From: JAWWPG01 sp038254365
GTDB lineage: Bacteria > Actinomycetota > Actinomycetes > Propionibacteriales > Nocardioidaceae
Length of the DNA stretch: 64,000 nt
Assembly (NCBI GenBank): GCA_038254365.1
Contig: JBBSGI010000001.1
Coordinates: forward strand, 62,001-126,000
Direction of reading: 5' to 3'
The position numbers and the translations under genes are program-made. The notes beneath the pieces are model-generated. The model was not told the DNA's origin, ran no database searches, and saw only the letters and a list, made by a program, of their open reading frames with translations. This document shows, one piece after another, positions 56,346-64,000 of the stretch; positions within the stretch are counted from its first letter, which is position 1, and every line of letters starts with the position of its first letter.

Positions 56346-56456
56346 GCAGGGGCCTCCACTCATCACAAAAGCCGCCTGCGTCGGATGAACACCAACGCAG
56401 TCGCGGCCTCTCAGTCGCCTCCATTATAGGACACGTCCGGCCCGATCAGGGCATGG

Positions 56457-56465
56457 TTGTCCACA
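56457..56465 (+). promoter_or_regulatory. Isolated consensus DnaA box upstream of gyrB
   Basis: TTGTCCACA lies 111 bp before the gyrB start, in the gap between gyrB and the amidase gene. It matches the high-GC actinobacterial DnaA box. It may tie gyrase expression to DnaA or simply titrate DnaA. Confidence 0.5.
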
Positions 56466-56588
56466 GAATTGGGGTGGCGCGGCCCGAGAAAGCATCCCGA
56501 CTGGCCCGCAACCGCCGCTCAGGCGGTCGAGGACCGCTCGCGCTAGCTCCCCCTCACGCCGTGCGGTCCCCGATCGCGTCCTGGGCCG

Positions 56589-58541
56589 CTAGGGCTTGGT
56601 GACGTCGGCGGCTCGCACAAAGGCCATCCGGTGGCCGAACCAGAGCTCGTAGTACCGGTCCTTCCCGACCACATCGGTGTGGTCGTCCGGCGCCGAGTCG
56701 TCGTAGGTAACCGCGTAGTAGTAGTCGGTCGTGAGGGTGTCGTCGGCAACCACGTAGCGCTGGCCCGGGCCGATGGTGTAGTGCAGCTCACCCACCCGCT
56801 GGTAGGGGATGGTGTCGGGGTAAGCGCTCCGCTCCGGATACGCTCGGCCGTAGACCGGCGCCGAGCCGCCGGCCCTCGCGCCCACCGTCGTGCCAGCGGA
56901 GCGGACCAGCGGCGAGTGACCGGGCGGGATGTAGATCCAGCCCTTGGCGCCGAGATACCAGACGGCGATCCAGTTCTGCGAGGTGTCGGCCACCACGAAC
57001 TTCTGCCCCGAGTCGGCGCGCGCGCCGACGTCGGCCACGTCGGTGGTGGAGTAGCCGTGGCGGTGCAGCCCGACGTCCTTGACCAAGTGGGCCTTCGCCC
57101 GCGGGGCGGTTCGCAGGTAGACGAAGTTGGTGCCCTGGTCGGGGCAACGGACGCCCGGCTGGGTGCAACCAGTGACCTTATGGACGTTCGTGGCGAAGTT
57201 GGGCGCGACCTTGACAACCGACCCCACCTTGACGTTGGTAGGGGTAGCGCGGATCCCACGGTTGATCGGGGCGCCCAGCAGAGCGAAGTAGTGCTGCCAG
57301 TTCCAGTACGGCCCCGGGTCCCAGTGCATGCCGCGGACGTACCTCGGCAGGATTCCGGGCACCTGGTCGTGGCCGATGATGTGGGCCCGGTCCAGCGGAA
57401 CGTCGTACTCGGCTGCCAGGTACTTGACCAGGGCGGCCGAGCTTTCGTACATGGACTCCGTGTACCAGGTGGCGCCTTGAGCCGCATATCCCTCGTGCTC
57501 GATGCCGATGGAGTGCATGTTGACGTACCAGTTTCCGGCGTGCCAGGCGACGTCGTTCGCATAGGTGTGCTGCGCCACGTGCCCGTCGCTCGACCTGATC
57601 GTGTAGTTCCATGAGACGTACGTCGGGTCCTGCACCAAGTTGAGGGTGGTGTCGTAGCTGGTCTCGGTGTCGTGGATGACGATGTAGCGGATGTTCGGTC
57701 CGGCCGGCCGGTTCGCGAGGTCGTGGTTGCCGTAGGCATACGGGTCGGGGCGGCCGTACCAGTTGTACGGGGCGGGCACCCATTCGCAGGCGAGGGTGTC
57801 AGGGCAGTCGACCGGCGCCGTCTGGGGTGCGACCTGCGCCGGGATGCGGAGGCCGGGAACGGCGGTGAGAGTCACCCGCTGGCCGTCGTTGGTGACCCTG
57901 GACTGCCCGGCCTTGACGACAGCGAACACCCGGCGGGCGAACGTTGACGCATCGGCTGGGGAAGCGCTGCCGCTGTAGCGCTTGATCGCCCCGAACCAGT
58001 GACTCACCGCGGTGTGCGCCCCGGTCGGCTTGCCGAGCTCGCGCTGGTACGACGCCAGCAACGCCGCACCGGCGCAGATGTTGTCCGTAGAGACGGTCTT
58101 GACCCGCGTCACGCTGGTCCCGGTGAGGGCGGCCGCCGCGCGAGCGGTGTGTAGCGCCGCGGGACCCTCGGTATGGATCGCAGGTCCCCTGCCGCGGGCC
58201 CGGCTCATATCCGGCGGCGTCAGGTCCGTGAGGTGCATCGGTCCGTAACCACCAGCGGTGCTGGGCGAGCCCCCATGGTCGTCCCACCGAGACTCGAGGT
58301 AGGACACCCCCTTGACGACCGCCGCGGGGACGCCATAGGTGGCAGCGGCAGCCTGGAACGTCCGCTCGCGCGCCGTGTTCGGCACCCCGGCAGCCACGGC
58401 GGCCGCACAGCGACCCACCGAAGCCTGTCCAGAGGCGAGGGCTCCCGGTGACTGCGCCGTCAGCGCCAGTGACGTGGTGAGAGCTGCCGTGCTGATCACG
58501 GCGGCTACAGCGAGAAGTCGACGGGGCGGCGAAGGCCTCAT
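56589..58541 (-). CDS. Secreted N-acetylmuramoyl-L-alanine amidase with lysozyme-like N-terminal domain
   Basis: 650 residues from ATG 58541, with AAAGGGG upstream. The signal peptide is RRLLAVAAVISTAALTTSLA. Residues about 65-215 resemble an SLT/lysozyme fold (VVKGVSYLESRWDDHGG with candidate Glu83, then GGYGPMHL). An amidase_2 domain spans about 270-420: RYIVIHDTETSY (His290), HSIGIEHEG and HIIGHDQVPG. SH3-like repeats (VVADTSQNWIAVWYLGAKGW) follow. It probably cuts peptidoglycan glycan and/or stem peptide outside the membrane. Two catalytic-looking domains in one chain is notable. Confidence 0.85.
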   Translation of the reverse strand: MRPSPPRRLLAVAAVISTAALTTSLALTAQSPGALASGQASVGRCAAAVAAGVPNTARERTFQAAAATYGVPAAVVKGVSYLESRWDDHGGSPSTAGGYGPMHLTDLTPPDMSRARGRGPAIHTEGPAALHTARAAAALTGTSVTRVKTVSTDNICAGAALLASYQRELGKPTGAHTAVSHWFGAIKRYSGSASPADASTFARRVFAVVKAGQSRVTNDGQRVTLTAVPGLRIPAQVAPQTAPVDCPDTLACEWVPAPYNWYGRPDPYAYGNHDLANRPAGPNIRYIVIHDTETSYDTTLNLVQDPTYVSWNYTIRSSDGHVAQHTYANDVAWHAGNWYVNMHSIGIEHEGYAAQGATWYTESMYESSAALVKYLAAEYDVPLDRAHIIGHDQVPGILPRYVRGMHWDPGPYWNWQHYFALLGAPINRGIRATPTNVKVGSVVKVAPNFATNVHKVTGCTQPGVRCPDQGTNFVYLRTAPRAKAHLVKDVGLHRHGYSTTDVADVGARADSGQKFVVADTSQNWIAVWYLGAKGWIYIPPGHSPLVRSAGTTVGARAGGSAPVYGRAYPERSAYPDTIPYQRVGELHYTIGPGQRYVVADDTLTTDYYYAVTYDDSAPDDHTDVVGKDRYYELWFGHRMAFVRAADVTKP

Positions 58542-58641
58542 GGTTGGTCCCCTTTGACGGTTCGGTGCGATGCCAACACTCCACCAAAGCACAAGTCCGC
58601 CCGGGCGGCAATGGCTGGGCGGACCTGCTTAGACCGACGGG

Positions 58642-58958
58642 TCAGACGACGGCAGTCCTCTCGCGAAAGGTACGCGGAACCGCCAACCCGAGCCCGATCA
58701 TGGCGATCCCGAGGAAGAGGTGCAGCCAGTTGTCGGCCGAGTTCAGCGGGACGAAGTTGGCGCTGCTGTCTCGTCGACGACAAGTCCGTAGATCCACAGC
58801 ACCAGGTAGATCGCGCCACCGGCTCCCAGTAGGTGCGCGCCGTGGACGTCGCCCGGGCCGCGAGAATCCCTACGACACCGTAGAGCGGATGCACGATGTT
58901 GTGCAGACGGATACTTCGAACAGCCCGAGGAGGTTGGCGCCGGAGGAATTTCAGCCAT
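58642..58958 (-). pseudogene. DUF4383-family membrane protein, truncated and frameshifted
   Basis: Four segments in shifting frames reconstruct a DUF4383 C-terminus: GANLLGLFEVSV, then LHNIVHPLYGVVGILAAR, then GGAIYLVLWIYGLVVD, then NFVPLNSADNWLHLFLGIAM and FRERTAVV before the stop at 58642. At least three single-base changes separate them. The N-terminal membrane segment is absent because the dciA gene ends here. It is either a decayed gene or an error-rich stretch. Confidence 0.75.
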
Positions 58959-59559
58959 AGGTGTCGCGTGGCCCGCGGCCGTCGCGGACTGACCGGCGCC
59001 CTCTCTTCCAGTTCGGGCCGCCCGGTCCGCTGACCTGGATGCGCACCACGGTGCCGTCGCCGAGCTCGGCGTTGAGCCGAGCGACCACGGTGGCCGCCAG
59101 TAACGTGAGCTGAGTAGCCCAAGCCGTCGAGTCGGCTGTCACTCCCACCACGCCTTCGGCGTAGCTCACCGGCCTACAGTGCAGGGCGACCTCGGGGCCG
59201 ACGATCTGCCCCCACCGGCCGAGCACGCTGTGGACCGAGACATCGGTCGACCAGCCGCTGTCGCTCACCAGCCGATCCACGGCCGCACCCAGCGGCGCCG
59301 GGTCGCGGCCGTCGGGGTGCGCCCCGGAGAACTCGGCCAGGTCGCCGTACCTCCGCTGCCGGCGAGGCGGCCCGGACGGCGAGCGCGCGGCGTTGCCCCG
59401 GAGCTGCGCGGCCACGGTCCGAGCCAGGTCGAGGCCGGTCGGGTCGTGCGCGACCGCCGGGTGCTGGGTCTCCGGGCCACCCTGCTCTTGGGGTTCGACG
59501 TCATCCGGCTCCTGAGCGTCGCCCCTCCTCGGGGCGTCAACCACGGGCGACCACCGCAC
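58951..59559 (-). CDS. dciA: DciA-like DUF721 protein
   Basis: 202 residues if started at GTG 59559; GTG 59544 (VVDAPRRGDAQEP) is also possible. Both overlap the recF end. The C-terminal core (VHSVLGRWGQIVGPEVALHC; GVVGVTADSTAWATQLTLLA; LNAELGDGTVVRIQV) is DUF721, the domain that loads replicative helicase in bacteria lacking DnaC. The N-terminal half is charged and disordered. Its place between recF and gyrB is conserved in actinobacteria. Confidence 0.9.
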   Translation of the reverse strand: MRWSPVVDAPRRGDAQEPDDVEPQEQGGPETQHPAVAHDPTGLDLARTVAAQLRGNAARSPSGPPRRQRRYGDLAEFSGAHPDGRDPAPLGAAVDRLVSDSGWSTDVSVHSVLGRWGQIVGPEVALHCRPVSYAEGVVGVTADSTAWATQLTLLAATVVARLNAELGDGTVVRIQVSGPGGPNWKRGRRSVRDGRGPRDTYG

Positions 59560-60685
59560 CTCCGGCCACCTCGAACCGGTGCTGCACCAGCTCGAGCGGT
59601 AGATCCGCCGCTACCGCGGCGGTCACCAGTACTTGCTCCGTCCCGGCCACCAGCTCGGCCAGGCGGGACCGGCGAAGGTCGTCGAGCTCGGCGAAGACAT
59701 CGTCGAGGATCAGCACCGGGTCCTCGCCGTCTGCCCGCAGCAGCTCGAACGACGCGAGCCGCAGGGCCAGGGCCAGCGACCACGACTCGCCATGGCTGGC
59801 GTACCCCTTGGCCGGCAGCTCCCCCAACCCGAACAGGAGCTCGTCGCGATGCGGGCCTACCAACGTGACGCCACGGTCCAGCTCGTCGTCGCGGCGACGA
59901 GCCACCTCCTCTAGCAGCCGGGTGACCAGCTCGGCGCGGTCGCGGACGTCGGGCGGCAGGTTCCACGAAGCCTGGTAGACCGCCGACGCCAGATTGCCGT
60001 CGGCCGACTTCGCCAGCCCGGCCGCGATCGTCGCGTAGTGGAGAGCCAGCAAGGGCCGAAGCTCCGCGACCAGGGCGAGCCGAGCGGCCATCAGCTCCGC
60101 CCCGAAACGGGCGAGGTGGGCGTCCCAGACGTCCAAGGTCGCGACGGCGCTCTCGGTGCGGCGTCCGGTACCGCGGCCGCCGGCCGTCTTGAGCAGGCTG
60201 TTCCGTTGCTTGAGCACGCGGTCGTAGTCGGCGCGCACGCCGGCGAAGCGGGGTTGGCGGGCGACGAGGAGCTCGTCAAGGAACCGGCGGCGGTCTCCGG
60301 GATCTCCCTTGACCAGGGCCAGGTCGTCGGGCGAGAACAGCACGACCCGCAGCACGCCCAGCGCCTCCCGGGCCCGGGGGACCGCGCCCGCGTTCAACCG
60401 GGCCCGGTTGGACCGGCCAGGATTGATCTCGAGCTCGATAAGTGCCTGTCGGTCACCCCGGCCGATCGTGGTGCGGATGATCGCCTGCTCGGCGCCGTAC
60501 CGCACCAGCGGCTGGTCGGTGGACACCCGGTGGGACGACTGGCTGGCGACGTAGTCGATCGCCTCGACCAGGTTGGTCTTGCCTTCGCCGTTCGGACCGA
60601 CGAACGCCGAAACCCCCACGTCCAGGTCGACCTCGGCGCGCTGGTAGGAGCGGAAGTCGGTCAGCGAGAGATGAGAGACATGCAC
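59537..60685 (-). CDS. recF: DNA replication and repair protein RecF
   Basis: 382 residues from GTG 60685 (VHVSHLSLTDFRSYQRAEVD); ATG 60709 would add eight residues and overlap gnd. Walker A is GPNGEGKTNLVEAI. The SMC-like signature is GYASHGESWSLALALRLASF, and Walker B is DPVLILDDVFAELD. It binds ATP and gapped DNA and helps RecR/RecO load RecA. It starts seven bases after the gnd stop and overlaps dciA. Confidence 0.95.
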   Translation of the reverse strand: MHVSHLSLTDFRSYQRAEVDLDVGVSAFVGPNGEGKTNLVEAIDYVASQSSHRVSTDQPLVRYGAEQAIIRTTIGRGDRQALIELEINPGRSNRARLNAGAVPRAREALGVLRVVLFSPDDLALVKGDPGDRRRFLDELLVARQPRFAGVRADYDRVLKQRNSLLKTAGGRGTGRRTESAVATLDVWDAHLARFGAELMAARLALVAELRPLLALHYATIAAGLAKSADGNLASAVYQASWNLPPDVRDRAELVTRLLEEVARRRDDELDRGVTLVGPHRDELLFGLGELPAKGYASHGESWSLALALRLASFELLRADGEDPVLILDDVFAELDDLRRSRLAELVAGTEQVLVTAAVAADLPLELVQHRFEVAGGAVVARG

Positions 60686-60692
60686 GGAATGT

Positions 60693-61610
60693 TCAGGGCT
60701 GTTCGACATCGGCCGAGGGGGTGGCGTGCTTGGCCCCTCCGGCGCGCACCGCGTGTCCACCGAACTGGTTGCGCATCGCAGCAACCGCCTTCATCGCCGG
60801 TGACTCCTCCTGGCGGGAGGCGAACCTCGTGTAGAGGGCGGCCGTGATCGCGTGCATCGGCACCGCGTTGTCGATGGCTGCCTCGATCGTCCACCGGCCC
60901 TCCCCCGAGTCCTCGGCGTAACCGGCGATGTGGTCGAGGGAGTCGTCTTCGTCGAGCGCGGCGACCAACAGGTCGAGCAGCCAGGATCTGATCACCGTGC
61001 CCTCTCGCCAGGAGCGGAAGACCTCCGTCACGTTGTCGACCAGGTCGACCTTCTGCAACAGCTCCCAGCCCTCGGCGTAGGCCTGCATGATGCCGTACTC
61101 CATGCCGTTGTGGACCATCTTGGAGAAGTGCCCGGCACCGGCCGCTCCCGCGTGGACGAAGCCGAAATCGCCCTCGGGCTTGAGCGCGTCGAACGCCGGC
61201 TGCACCTTCTCGATGTCGGTGGCGTCACCGCCACACATCAGCGCGTACCCGTTGTCGAGACCCCACACGCCGCCCGACACGCCGCAGTCGACGAAACCGA
61301 TGCCCTTCTCCGCGAGGGACTTCGCATTGAGTTGGTCGTCTGTCCACCGGGAGTTGCCGCCGTCGACGACCAGGTCGCCCTCGCCGAGTAGGTCTTTGAG
61401 CTCGTCGATGGTCGACCGCGTCGGGTCCCCGGCGGGGACCATCACCCAGACCACCTTCGGAGAGGGGAGCTGAGCCACCAGGTCCGGCAGGCTCGCGGAG
61501 TCGCTTAGCTCAGCGTCGTGGTCGTATCCGACAACGGTGTGGCCCGCCTTGCGCAGCCGAGTCGCCATGTTGCCGCCCATCTTGCCCAGCCCGACGAGTC
61601 CGAGATGCAT
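60693..61610 (-). CDS. gnd: 6-phosphogluconate dehydrogenase (decarboxylating), YqeC/Gnd type
   Basis: 305 residues from ATG 61610. The Rossmann motif GLVGLGKMGGNMATRL is at the start, followed by VVDGGNSRWTDD, VDCGVSGGVWGL and the catalytic KMVHNGMEYGIMQAYAEG. This is the short (about 300) NAD-type Gnd. It catalyses 6-phosphogluconate to ribulose-5-phosphate plus CO2. Its place between dnaN and recF is shared with Streptomyces and relatives. Confidence 0.95.
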   Translation of the reverse strand: MHLGLVGLGKMGGNMATRLRKAGHTVVGYDHDAELSDSASLPDLVAQLPSPKVVWVMVPAGDPTRSTIDELKDLLGEGDLVVDGGNSRWTDDQLNAKSLAEKGIGFVDCGVSGGVWGLDNGYALMCGGDATDIEKVQPAFDALKPEGDFGFVHAGAAGAGHFSKMVHNGMEYGIMQAYAEGWELLQKVDLVDNVTEVFRSWREGTVIRSWLLDLLVAALDEDDSLDHIAGYAEDSGEGRWTIEAAIDNAVPMHAITAALYTRFASRQEESPAMKAVAAMRNQFGGHAVRAGGAKHATPSADVEQP

Positions 61611-61646
61611 GGTGCGTCCTTTCAGGTCTGCTTCGGTGTACGGTTC

Positions 61647-62795
61647 TCAACCCTGCATGCGCAACGGCATCAACAGGTAGCGGAAGTCCAGGTCAGGCTC
61701 ACCCTCGACCTCGTTCAACGACGCGAAGGCCGCCGGCCGACCCGGCTCGGTCATGGCGATGTGCGCATGTGTCCCGGGGATCGCGGTCAGCCCGTCAAGC
61801 AGGTACGACGGGTTGAACCCGATGGTCATCGCGGCGCCCGACAGCACCGCCTCGAGAGACTCCGAGGCCTGGGCCTCCTCGCCGTTGCCGGCCTCGAGGG
61901 TGACCACCGATTCGTTGAACGTCAACCGGATCGGCGTGTTGCGGCCAGCCACCAAGGACACCCGCTTGACGGCCTCGATCAGCGTGGTGACCTCAACCCT
62001 CGCCGTGATGTCGGTGGCGTTCGGGAACAGCTGCCGCACGTTCGGGAAGGCGCCCTCGATCAGCCGGGTCGTGGTGAGCCGGCGCCCGCTCGAAGTCTCT
62101 GCCGAAAAGCCGATCAGGCCGTCACCGGCACCCTTGTCGACCGCTAAGGCGATCTTGAGCTCGCTACCGGCAGTCAACGACTTCGCTGTGTCTGACAGGA
62201 CTCGCGCCGGCACCAGGGCACTGATCTCGATGTCCGGCTGATCGGGGTTCCAGGTCAGCTCGCGCAAGCTCAGGCGGAACCGGTCGGTCGCGAGCAGCGA
62301 CAAGGCGGTGCCGTCGATCTCGATCTTGACCCCGGTCAGTACCGGAAGCATGTCGTCGCGACCAGCGGCGGTGACCGCCTGGGTGACGGCGGAGGTGAAG
62401 ACATCGGAGTCGATGGAGCCGATCGTGGCCGGCATCTCGGGTAGTGCCGGGTAGTCCTCGACCGGCATGGTCTGCAGGCTGAAGCGGGAGCTTCCGCAGG
62501 TCAGGCTGACCTTTGACCCGTCGAGAGCAAGCTCGACCGGCCGGTGGGGCAGCGCACGCGCGATGTCGGCGAGCAGCCTGCCTGACACGAGGACCTGTCC
62601 CTCGTCGGCGACCTCCGCCTGGGCCGTGACCTCGGCCGAGGTCTCGTAGTCGAAACCCCTCATGACCAGTCCCACCGAGGAGGTCTCGAGCATGATTCCC
62701 GAGAGCTGCGGCACCGTCCCCGGGCGGTTGGGAATGCTTCGCGCTGTCCAGGCAACGGCGTCCGCGAACACGTCACGTTCGACCCGGAACTTCAC
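61647..62795 (-). CDS. dnaN: DNA polymerase III beta sliding clamp
   Basis: 382 residues from GTG 62795, with AGGAGG nine bases upstream; a longer frame to 62891 enters the origin region. VKFRVERDVFADAVAWTARS begins the first of three clamp domains. FNPSYLLDGLTAI and YLLMPLRMQG at the end are the conserved partner-binding pocket and C-terminus. It encircles DNA and tethers polymerase III. Confidence 0.97.
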   Translation of the reverse strand: MKFRVERDVFADAVAWTARSIPNRPGTVPQLSGIMLETSSVGLVMRGFDYETSAEVTAQAEVADEGQVLVSGRLLADIARALPHRPVELALDGSKVSLTCGSSRFSLQTMPVEDYPALPEMPATIGSIDSDVFTSAVTQAVTAAGRDDMLPVLTGVKIEIDGTALSLLATDRFRLSLRELTWNPDQPDIEISALVPARVLSDTAKSLTAGSELKIALAVDKGAGDGLIGFSAETSSGRRLTTTRLIEGAFPNVRQLFPNATDITARVEVTTLIEAVKRVSLVAGRNTPIRLTFNESVVTLEAGNGEEAQASESLEAVLSGAAMTIGFNPSYLLDGLTAIPGTHAHIAMTEPGRPAAFASLNEVEGEPDLDFRYLLMPLRMQG

Positions 62796-63197
62796 GCTGA
62801 CTTGCCTCCTGTCGTTCGGCGGTGCTGCGAATCCTCCCACGATGCGTCGACACTCCGCACCGGTAGGCCACAGCGGGGAAGTTGTCCCCAACCCGTCGGC
62901 CAGGTCTCGTTTAACCCTCGCTGATCCATCTCTCTATTCCACCATCGTCATAGGAGCGGTGGACAGTGTGGAAAACTGGTGTAACCGCAGGTCAGCGGGC
63001 CGCGAATGCCGACCGCACTTGGGGACAGTCGGTTCTCGGAGCCGCTCGGCTGGGGATGGGCGGGGCCGACCCGCCCGGTCCTACCGACCAGTCCACAGCG
63101 CATACGCCGGAACCGACGTTCTATCCACAGGGTTGTCAACAGCATGTGCAGTTGCCCGAAACATACCGATTTAAGCGGATGTCATCCGCTAGGCTCC
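62796..63197. other. dnaA-dnaN intergenic region, likely chromosomal origin (oriC)
   Basis: 402 bp without a gene. DnaA-box-like sites: TTGTCCCCA (62882-62890), TGTGGAAAA (62967-62975, minus), TGGGGACAG (63020-63028, minus), CTATCCACA (63121-63129) and TTGTCAACA (63133-63141); weaker matches exist around 63089-63096. A tight inverted repeat AGCGGATG-T-CATCCGCT (63174-63190) lies seven bases beyond the dnaA stop. Box clusters between dnaA and dnaN mark the origin in actinobacteria. No long AT-rich unwinding stretch stands out. Confidence 0.75.
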
Positions 63198-64000
63198 TCA
63201 CGGCTGGCGAGCCTGCTGCTTGATCCGGTTGGTGAGCTCGCGGACCTGGTTGTACACGCTACGCCGTTCGGCCATCAGCTGTCTGATCTTTCGGTCGGCG
63301 TGCATGACGGTCGTGTGGTCGCGCCCGCCGAACTGCTGGCCGATCTTGGGCAGGGAGAGGTCGGTGAGCTCCCGGCACAGGTACATCGCGATCTGTCGCG
63401 CGGTGACCAGCACCCGACTTCGGCTGCCGCCACAGAGGTCGTCGATGGACAACCCGAAATAGGCGGCGGTCTGGGCGATGATGACGGCCGCGGTGATCTC
63501 CGGTTCACCACCTTCGGGGATCAGGTCCTTGAGCACGATCTCGGCCAACGTGAGGTCGACCGGCTGGCGGTTCAGGCTGGCGAAGGCGGTCACCCGGATC
63601 AGGGCACCCTCGAGCTCGCGGATGTTGGTCTGGATCTTGCTCGCGATGAACTCGAGCACGTCCGGCGGCGCGGTCAGCCGCTCCGTGGCCGCCTTCTTGC
63701 GCAGGATGGCGATGCGGGTCTCGAGGTCCGGCGGCTGTACGTCGGTGATCAGCCCCCATTCGAACCGGTTACGGAGCCGGTCCTCGAGCGCCTCGAGCCG
63801 CTTCGGCGGCCGATCGGAGGTGATGACGATCTGCTTGTTCGCGTTGTGCAGCGTGTTGAAGGTGTGGAAGAACTCTTCCTGGGTCTGGATCTTGCCCTCG
63901 AGGAACTGAATGTCGTCGATAAGCAGCACGTCGACGTCGCGGTACCGGCGCTGGAAGCCGGCGGCACGGTCGTCACGGATGGCGTTGATGAAGTCGTTGG
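63198..64000 (-). CDS. dnaA: Chromosomal replication initiator DnaA (partial, 5' end off the right edge)
   Basis: About 267 C-terminal residues are visible. Walker B is VLLIDDIQFLEG, followed by sensor regions TSDRPPKRLEALEDRLRNRF and IASKIQTNIRELEGALIRV. The DNA-binding domain IV contains CRELTDLSLPKIGQQFGGRD and HTTVMHADRKI, which read the DnaA box. The stop is at 63198. It binds oriC boxes as ATP-DnaA to open the origin. Confidence 0.98.
   Translation of the reverse strand, partial: NDFINAIRDDRAAGFQRRYRDVDVLLIDDIQFLEGKIQTQEEFFHTFNTLHNANKQIVITSDRPPKRLEALEDRLRNRFEWGLITDVQPPDLETRIAILRKKAATERLTAPPDVLEFIASKIQTNIRELEGALIRVTAFASLNRQPVDLTLAEIVLKDLIPEGGEPEITAAVIIAQTAAYFGLSIDDLCGGSRSRVLVTARQIAMYLCRELTDLSLPKIGQQFGGRDHTTVMHADRKIRQLMAERRSVYNQVRELTNRIKQQARQP

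Overview
The window is high-GC actinobacterial chromosome from around the replication origin. The order dnaA-dnaN-gnd-recF-dciA(DUF721)-gyrB-gyrA-DUF3566-tRNA-Ile/tRNA-Ala, the nearby fhaA-fhaB-pstP-rodA-pbpA-pknB cluster, crgA, an F420-dependent enzyme, GTG starts and leaderless starts all point to an actinobacterium. I infer Nocardioidaceae (Nocardioides-like), but the sequence alone does not prove the genus. dnaA is cut by the right edge and a biotin carboxylase gene by the left edge.

Layout. 1-9.6 kb is core: a methylcrotonyl-CoA-carboxylase-like pair, a Pr6Pr-type membrane protein, the two-gene Pnkp/Hen1 RNA-repair operon, a short-chain dehydrogenase and a membrane protein of unknown function. 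9.63-30.13 kb is a 20.5-kb integrative element in the 3' end of tRNA-Leu(CAG). A perfect 25-bp direct repeat bounds it, one copy being the tRNA 3' end. Its cargo is a restriction-modification-like locus (two phospholipase-D-fold nucleases, two DNA methyltransferases, a ribbon-helix-helix protein), an 1808-residue NACHT-type STAND protein with an N-terminal nuclease-like domain, and a BrnT/BrnA-type toxin-antitoxin pair. Its mobility genes are a tyrosine integrase, a MobF relaxase, AlpA/excisionase-like HTH proteins and an IS630 element. Most mobility genes carry frameshifts while the cargo reading frames are open, so the island looks immobilised.

30.1-38 kb is the cell-envelope phosphosignalling operon: FHA proteins, PP2C phosphatase, SEDS protein, penicillin-binding protein and PASTA kinase, with tightly coupled genes. 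38-50.6 kb is mixed housekeeping: DUF881, CrgA, rhomboid protease, cyclophilin, SIMPL protein, F420-dependent flavoenzyme, SURF1, a tRNA-editing protein, esterases, a methyltransferase and an aromatic-acid-exporter-like protein. 50.6-64 kb is the origin cluster, with tRNA-Ala, tRNA-Ile and a 39-residue DLW-39 protein. The dnaA-dnaN gap carries several DnaA-box-like sites and is the likely oriC.

Most noteworthy are the paired-nuclease/paired-methyltransferase locus with its putative 11-bp-phased operator between face-to-face leaderless promoters, the nuclease-NACHT protein, and a DnaA-box cluster beside an 18-bp perfect palindrome between two converging genes. All functional names are read from motifs and gene context; no database search was run.
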